7,997 nucleotides of DNA from an uncultured Spongiibacteraceae bacterium (GTDB lineage Bacteria; Pseudomonadota; Gammaproteobacteria; Pseudomonadales; CAMLJR01): contig CAMLJR010000135.1 in assembly GCA_946480345.1 (NCBI GenBank), positions 1-7,997 of the forward strand, read 5' to 3'. Below, in pieces: positions 4,980 through 7,997 of the stretch; the stretch's first letter is position 1, and each line of letters starts with the position of its first letter. Below the pieces are notes generated by a model, which made no database searches, was not told where the DNA came from, and worked only from the letters and a program-made list of their open reading frames with translations. The position numbers were made by a program, and so were the translations under genes.

Positions 4980-7880
4980 TTATTCGAACGAATAGAATTC
5001 CTGCTTCGCTTTGAAACGATCGAGATTGTCGATTGGCGCACCTTGTTGCAGTGCATCTTTCGCAAATCGACCGTTGACGGATAACCATATTGCATGGCCG
5101 GTCGGCGTCAGCACATCGCGTTGAAACAGCGCACGCCATTGTTCGAATGTTAGAGCGTTTACTGCCGCTAACAATTGCTGGCGACTGTCGAACCGCAGAT
5201 AGCCCGAGCTAATGTCCTGCCATAAACGATCGCTCGCTTCGCCCAGATTTTTCGGTTGTTCCGCCAGCCGCTGCGCCAGCGCCGAGCGATGACGTTCGAA
5301 TAGCGCGCGCAATTGCTGTTCATCGCGCTGCGACCACTGCAACAGAAATTCGCGATACGCCACCGCCAATTGCGCAGGGCTTGCGACCGGCGACTGCGCG
5401 ACAAAAATAAGTCCCGGCACATCGCGTACCGGATACACCGAACTCATGACGATGTAACCGAGTTGCTGACGCGTGCGTAACTGCGCATAAAAATCTGCAC
5501 CGATAATCTGCGCGCTGACACCCAGCGCGGCGCGTGTCGATTTTTGATTATCCGCCGCTTGTCGATACCACAGCAGCGCAGCGTCGTCATGCGGTGCGGG
5601 TAAAGTGCGGCGAACATCGGCATTTCCGATTTGCAGAATTTGCACGGGCGCCGGTGTTTTCGGCTGTGCGCCGGCGAATAAATGGGTTTGCACCAACGCC
5701 GCCAAACGGCGCGCGTCCGATTCGACGATATTGCCGTGTACCAGCATATTCACGTTGATGTGTGCGAGCAGAGCAGGGACGAATTGCTGTAATTGTTTAA
5801 GATCGATCGAATCGATGTGCTTCAGCATTTCGCTATCCGGCCAACGCGATTTAACCAGCACGTTGCCGATATCATCGAGCAGCAATTGATAGGGTGGTTG
5901 TTTGTTGTTGTCCTGTAACTCGCGACGATATTCGTGTTTGACGCGTGCAAATGTCGAGGCGGAAAATTGTGGTTGCCGCAACGCCTTCAATAATTGTTCG
6001 AGTAAGACATCCTGCTTTGGATCGAAGCCTTGCACGGTAATAGAAATACCGCGACCGCGATTAATCTGATAACCGAGACCCGCTAGCGCGGCGGGATACG
6101 AATATTCATTTAAATTTTCACGCAACATGCGCACGAATAGTTCGCTTTTTACCGCATTGCTCGCGGTGTCATCGGCGAGCGATGTTTGAATGTCGAGTGC
6201 AATCGTCGCTTTCGGTAAGCGGTAAATGGAGTCTTGCAGAAACCACGCATGTAAACCGCCGCTATCCTGCAACAGCGTGGGTTTTGCATCGCGCTGTACC
6301 GTTGGCGGCAGCGGTTTTAACGGCAGTTGTTCGGCAATGAATGGATTTGGCGGTGGCAATGTAATCGTCGGCGCAACGCCGGCGTTTTGCCATGCAAGCA
6401 GCTTGTCGGATGCGATGCCGGCGATACTGTAGGGCGTTGCGTAATATTTGCTGTGTCGATCGGTTTTTGCGTTGGGCGACGTCAGCGACAGCAGCATGCG
6501 TTGCGGTGTCATGCGATCGATCAGCGCCTGAATCCGATCGTGTTCGAATTGTTGCATCAGATAATCGCCGCGAATGACTTCGGCGGCGGGGTAATCGTGC
6601 AGATTGCCGGCGAGCTGGCTGACGTCGCTAATCGGCGCGGGAATTTCGCGGAAACGAAAACGTTGTTCGGCGACGATTTGTTGTTCGCGATACAACCATT
6701 CGACAATGCCGCCATCGCGAATCCGATGAATCGTTTGATAAACGAGCTGCACGATGGCGTCGATGTGCTGCTCGCCCTCGGGCGTCAATTCGATATTGAT
6801 ATTGAATTGCGAACCGCCGAGATAATCGAGACCGCGGCCGGCACTGAGCGCTTGCGCCCAACCGCGTTGTTTTAAATCGGATAACAAACTGCCGGTGCCT
6901 TCGTGGCCGAGAATATTGCCGATGTATTCGAGTGATTTTGCGCGATAGTCGCTGCGCTGTTCCGGCAGCGACCATGCAAGCCCCAATGTGCGCTGTTGCT
7001 GCATTGGTTGAATCTGCACAAATTTCGGCAGCGTACTTTCTTCAAACAATGGGACGTTGATAGGCTCGACGCGGCGGTCGAAATTAGGCACCGGTGAAAA
7101 ACGCGACGTCACCATGTGTTGTAAATCATCGAGAGACTCGCGCCCGAGTACGACTAGTGTCATTAAATTCGCCGAATAGTGTCGGCGATAAAACTCGATT
7201 AAATCTCCTCGCACAGGACGGTCGGTACGATCCGCGAGCGTATCCAGAGTGCCTACCGAAAATTTCGAAAACGGATGTGCCGGATTGACGATATCGCGAA
7301 AAACATCGAGTTCGCGGTGCGGATCGTTTTGAATATTGGCGCGGTACTCGGAATCGACCGCATGCTTTTCGCGTTCGACATTTTCGGCACTGAATAAAGG
7401 CGCAACAAAAAAGCGCGAGAAGCGGTCGAGGGTCGGTTCTAGAAATTGACTATCCACGTCGAAAAAATAATTGGTGTGCTCGAACGCGGTGAAAGCGTTG
7501 TGATTGCCGCCGTGCGCAGCGATGAAGTCCTGATATTCGTCTGCTTTCGGATATTTATCGGTGCCGAGAAACAACATGTGTTCGAGAAAGTGCGCCAGGC
7601 CGGGGCGATCCTGCGGGTCGTTGCCGCTGCCGACATTGATGTCCAGCGCGGCTGCGGCTTTATCGGTGTCAGGCGCGGAAATCAACAAAACGCGCAACCG
7701 ATTGGGAAGTTCCACATAACGATATGCACGCTGATCGCCGTCGCCGCGCAGCACTGTTACTGCGGTCGACGATGATTCTTGACTGATCGGCTGGCATGCG
7801 CCGAGCAAAGCGAACAGCGCAATCATTGCCGCTGTTAATTTCCATTGGTGGACGCGCAATTTCGCAAGCGGAGAATTCAC
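4980..7880 (-). CDS. M16 family zinc metalloprotease (pitrilysin/insulinase type), predicted lipoprotein
   Basis: The 966-residue protein has the full four-domain length of the family (E. coli pitrilysin is about 960). The inverted zinc motif is H97-F-L-E100-H101, with E100 as catalytic base. The third ligand E178 lies 77 residues on, the same spacing as in E. coli pitrilysin. Near the C-terminus, LRTRQQLGY holds R802 and Y809, seven apart, like the substrate-contacting Arg and Tyr of insulin-degrading enzyme. The N-terminal half is catalytic and the C-terminal half is the inactive homologous half that closes the chamber on peptides. Residues 14-28 are hydrophobic and end in the lipobox LLGAC, so C29 should be lipidated. 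Residue +2 is Gln, not Asp, which favours the outer membrane facing the periplasm. The likely role is degrading short periplasmic peptides. The start is GTG at 7880, with AAGGA 6 nt upstream; the first in-frame ATG (codon 19) would destroy the signal peptide. It is ptrA-like, but orthology is not certain, so no symbol is given. Confidence 0.95.
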   Translation of the reverse strand: MNSPLAKLRVHQWKLTAAMIALFALLGACQPISQESSSTAVTVLRGDGDQRAYRYVELPNRLRVLLISAPDTDKAAAALDINVGSGNDPQDRPGLAHFLEHMLFLGTDKYPKADEYQDFIAAHGGNHNAFTAFEHTNYFFDVDSQFLEPTLDRFSRFFVAPLFSAENVEREKHAVDSEYRANIQNDPHRELDVFRDIVNPAHPFSKFSVGTLDTLADRTDRPVRGDLIEFYRRHYSANLMTLVVLGRESLDDLQHMVTSRFSPVPNFDRRVEPINVPLFEESTLPKFVQIQPMQQQRTLGLAWSLPEQRSDYRAKSLEYIGNILGHEGTGSLLSDLKQRGWAQALSAGRGLDYLGGSQFNINIELTPEGEQHIDAIVQLVYQTIHRIRDGGIVEWLYREQQIVAEQRFRFREIPAPISDVSQLAGNLHDYPAAEVIRGDYLMQQFEHDRIQALIDRMTPQRMLLSLTSPNAKTDRHSKYYATPYSIAGIASDKLLAWQNAGVAPTITLPPPNPFIAEQLPLKPLPPTVQRDAKPTLLQDSGGLHAWFLQDSIYRLPKATIALDIQTSLADDTASNAVKSELFVRMLRENLNEYSYPAALAGLGYQINRGRGISITVQGFDPKQDVLLEQLLKALRQPQFSASTFARVKHEYRRELQDNNKQPPYQLLLDDIGNVLVKSRWPDSEMLKHIDSIDLKQLQQFVPALLAHINVNMLVHGNIVESDARRLAALVQTHLFAGAQPKTPAPVQILQIGNADVRRTLPAPHDDAALLWYRQAADNQKSTRAALGVSAQIIGADFYAQLRTRQQLGYIVMSSVYPVRDVPGLIFVAQSPVASPAQLAVAYREFLLQWSQRDEQQLRALFERHRSALAQRLAEQPKNLGEASDRLWQDISSGYLRFDSRQQLLAAVNALTFEQWRALFQRDVLTPTGHAIWLSVNGRFAKDALQQGAPIDNLDRFKAKQEFYSFE

Positions 7881-7886
7881 GTTATT

Positions 7887-7891
7887 TCCTT
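7887..7891 (-). promoter_or_regulatory. Ribosome binding site that fixes the GTG start of the M16 protease
   Basis: The minus strand reads AAGGA, a 6-nt spacer, then GTG at 7880. This GTG keeps the whole lipoprotein signal sequence, and no ATG lies in frame before codon 19. Confidence 0.7.
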
Positions 7892-7924
7892 AATTGATTT
7901 TTTGAAGATCGAAGGCGAGGGCGA

Positions 7925-7997
7925 TCAGCGTTTTTCGAGTAGATAGCTGAATACACCGTTTTGCTCGCTGCTTTCGAGCAGTCGATGACCGCTTTGT
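7925..7997 (-). CDS. Probable C-terminal end of an unidentified gene
   Basis: One minus-strand frame reads 23 codons and stops with TGA at 7925-7927, 44 nt before the protease start. Its tail ends GVFSYLLEKR, a plausible amphipathic end of a protein, and the spacing would suit an upstream gene of the same operon. I do not recognise the family. All three minus-strand frames are open from the window edge to at least this point, so the frame choice rests only on the look of the peptide. The remaining gap to the protease holds only the protease ribosome site. Confidence 0.35.
   Translation of the reverse strand, partial: QSGHRLLESSEQNGVFSYLLEKR

Noticed and set aside
4867..5139. A 90-codon minus-strand frame overlapping the protease 3' end
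   Set aside because: It is Arg/Cys-rich and out of frame with an intact protease C-terminus; its KSCRP-like repeat is only the translation of the 15-bp DNA repeats.
6327..6875. A 182-codon plus-strand frame opposite the M16 protease
   Set aside because: It is in codon register with the protease gene, shows no domain, and has no supporting ribosome site or context.

Overview
The window looks like a chromosomal segment from a gammaproteobacterium (or a close proteobacterial relative). The evidence is a long, single-chain (homodimeric-type) pyruvate dehydrogenase E1 gene followed directly by a multi-lipoyl E2 gene, plus a pitrilysin/insulinase-size M16 metalloprotease with a lipoprotein signal. 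I cannot name a genus from sequence alone. All convincing genes lie on the minus strand, so the window is transcribed from right to left. I see no credible plus-strand gene; the long plus-strand ORFs are shadows of minus-strand genes.

In transcription order the layout is as follows. (1) 7997-7925: a probable last 23 codons of an unidentified gene. (2) 7880-4980: a 966-residue M16 zinc metalloprotease with an N-terminal lipobox, starting at GTG. (3) 4979-4815: a 165-bp gap with an imperfect stem-loop and three 15-bp tandem repeats. (4) 4814-3717: a 365-residue protein with a phosphoacceptor receiver domain, a Pro-rich linker, one membrane segment and a C-terminal domain I cannot assign. (5) 3716-3313: a 404-bp gap rich in inverted repeats. 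(6) 3312-664: aceE, pyruvate dehydrogenase E1. (7) 663-602: a short gap holding a hairpin. (8) 601-1: the first 200 codons of aceF, dihydrolipoamide acetyltransferase E2, cut by the window edge.

aceE and aceF form an operon: E1 decarboxylates pyruvate and passes the acetyl group to the lipoyl lysines of E2. The protease and the receiver protein share the strand, but nothing visible links them functionally to pyruvate metabolism.

The two parts most worth a second look are the membrane-anchored receiver protein and the gap before aceE. That gap contains a 151-bp segment closed by 17-bp inverted arms whose single mismatch becomes a G-U pair only in minus-strand RNA. It also holds two perfect palindromes and a plausible promoter/operator arrangement. 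The RNA reading and the promoter/operator reading compete, and the sequence alone does not settle which is right.
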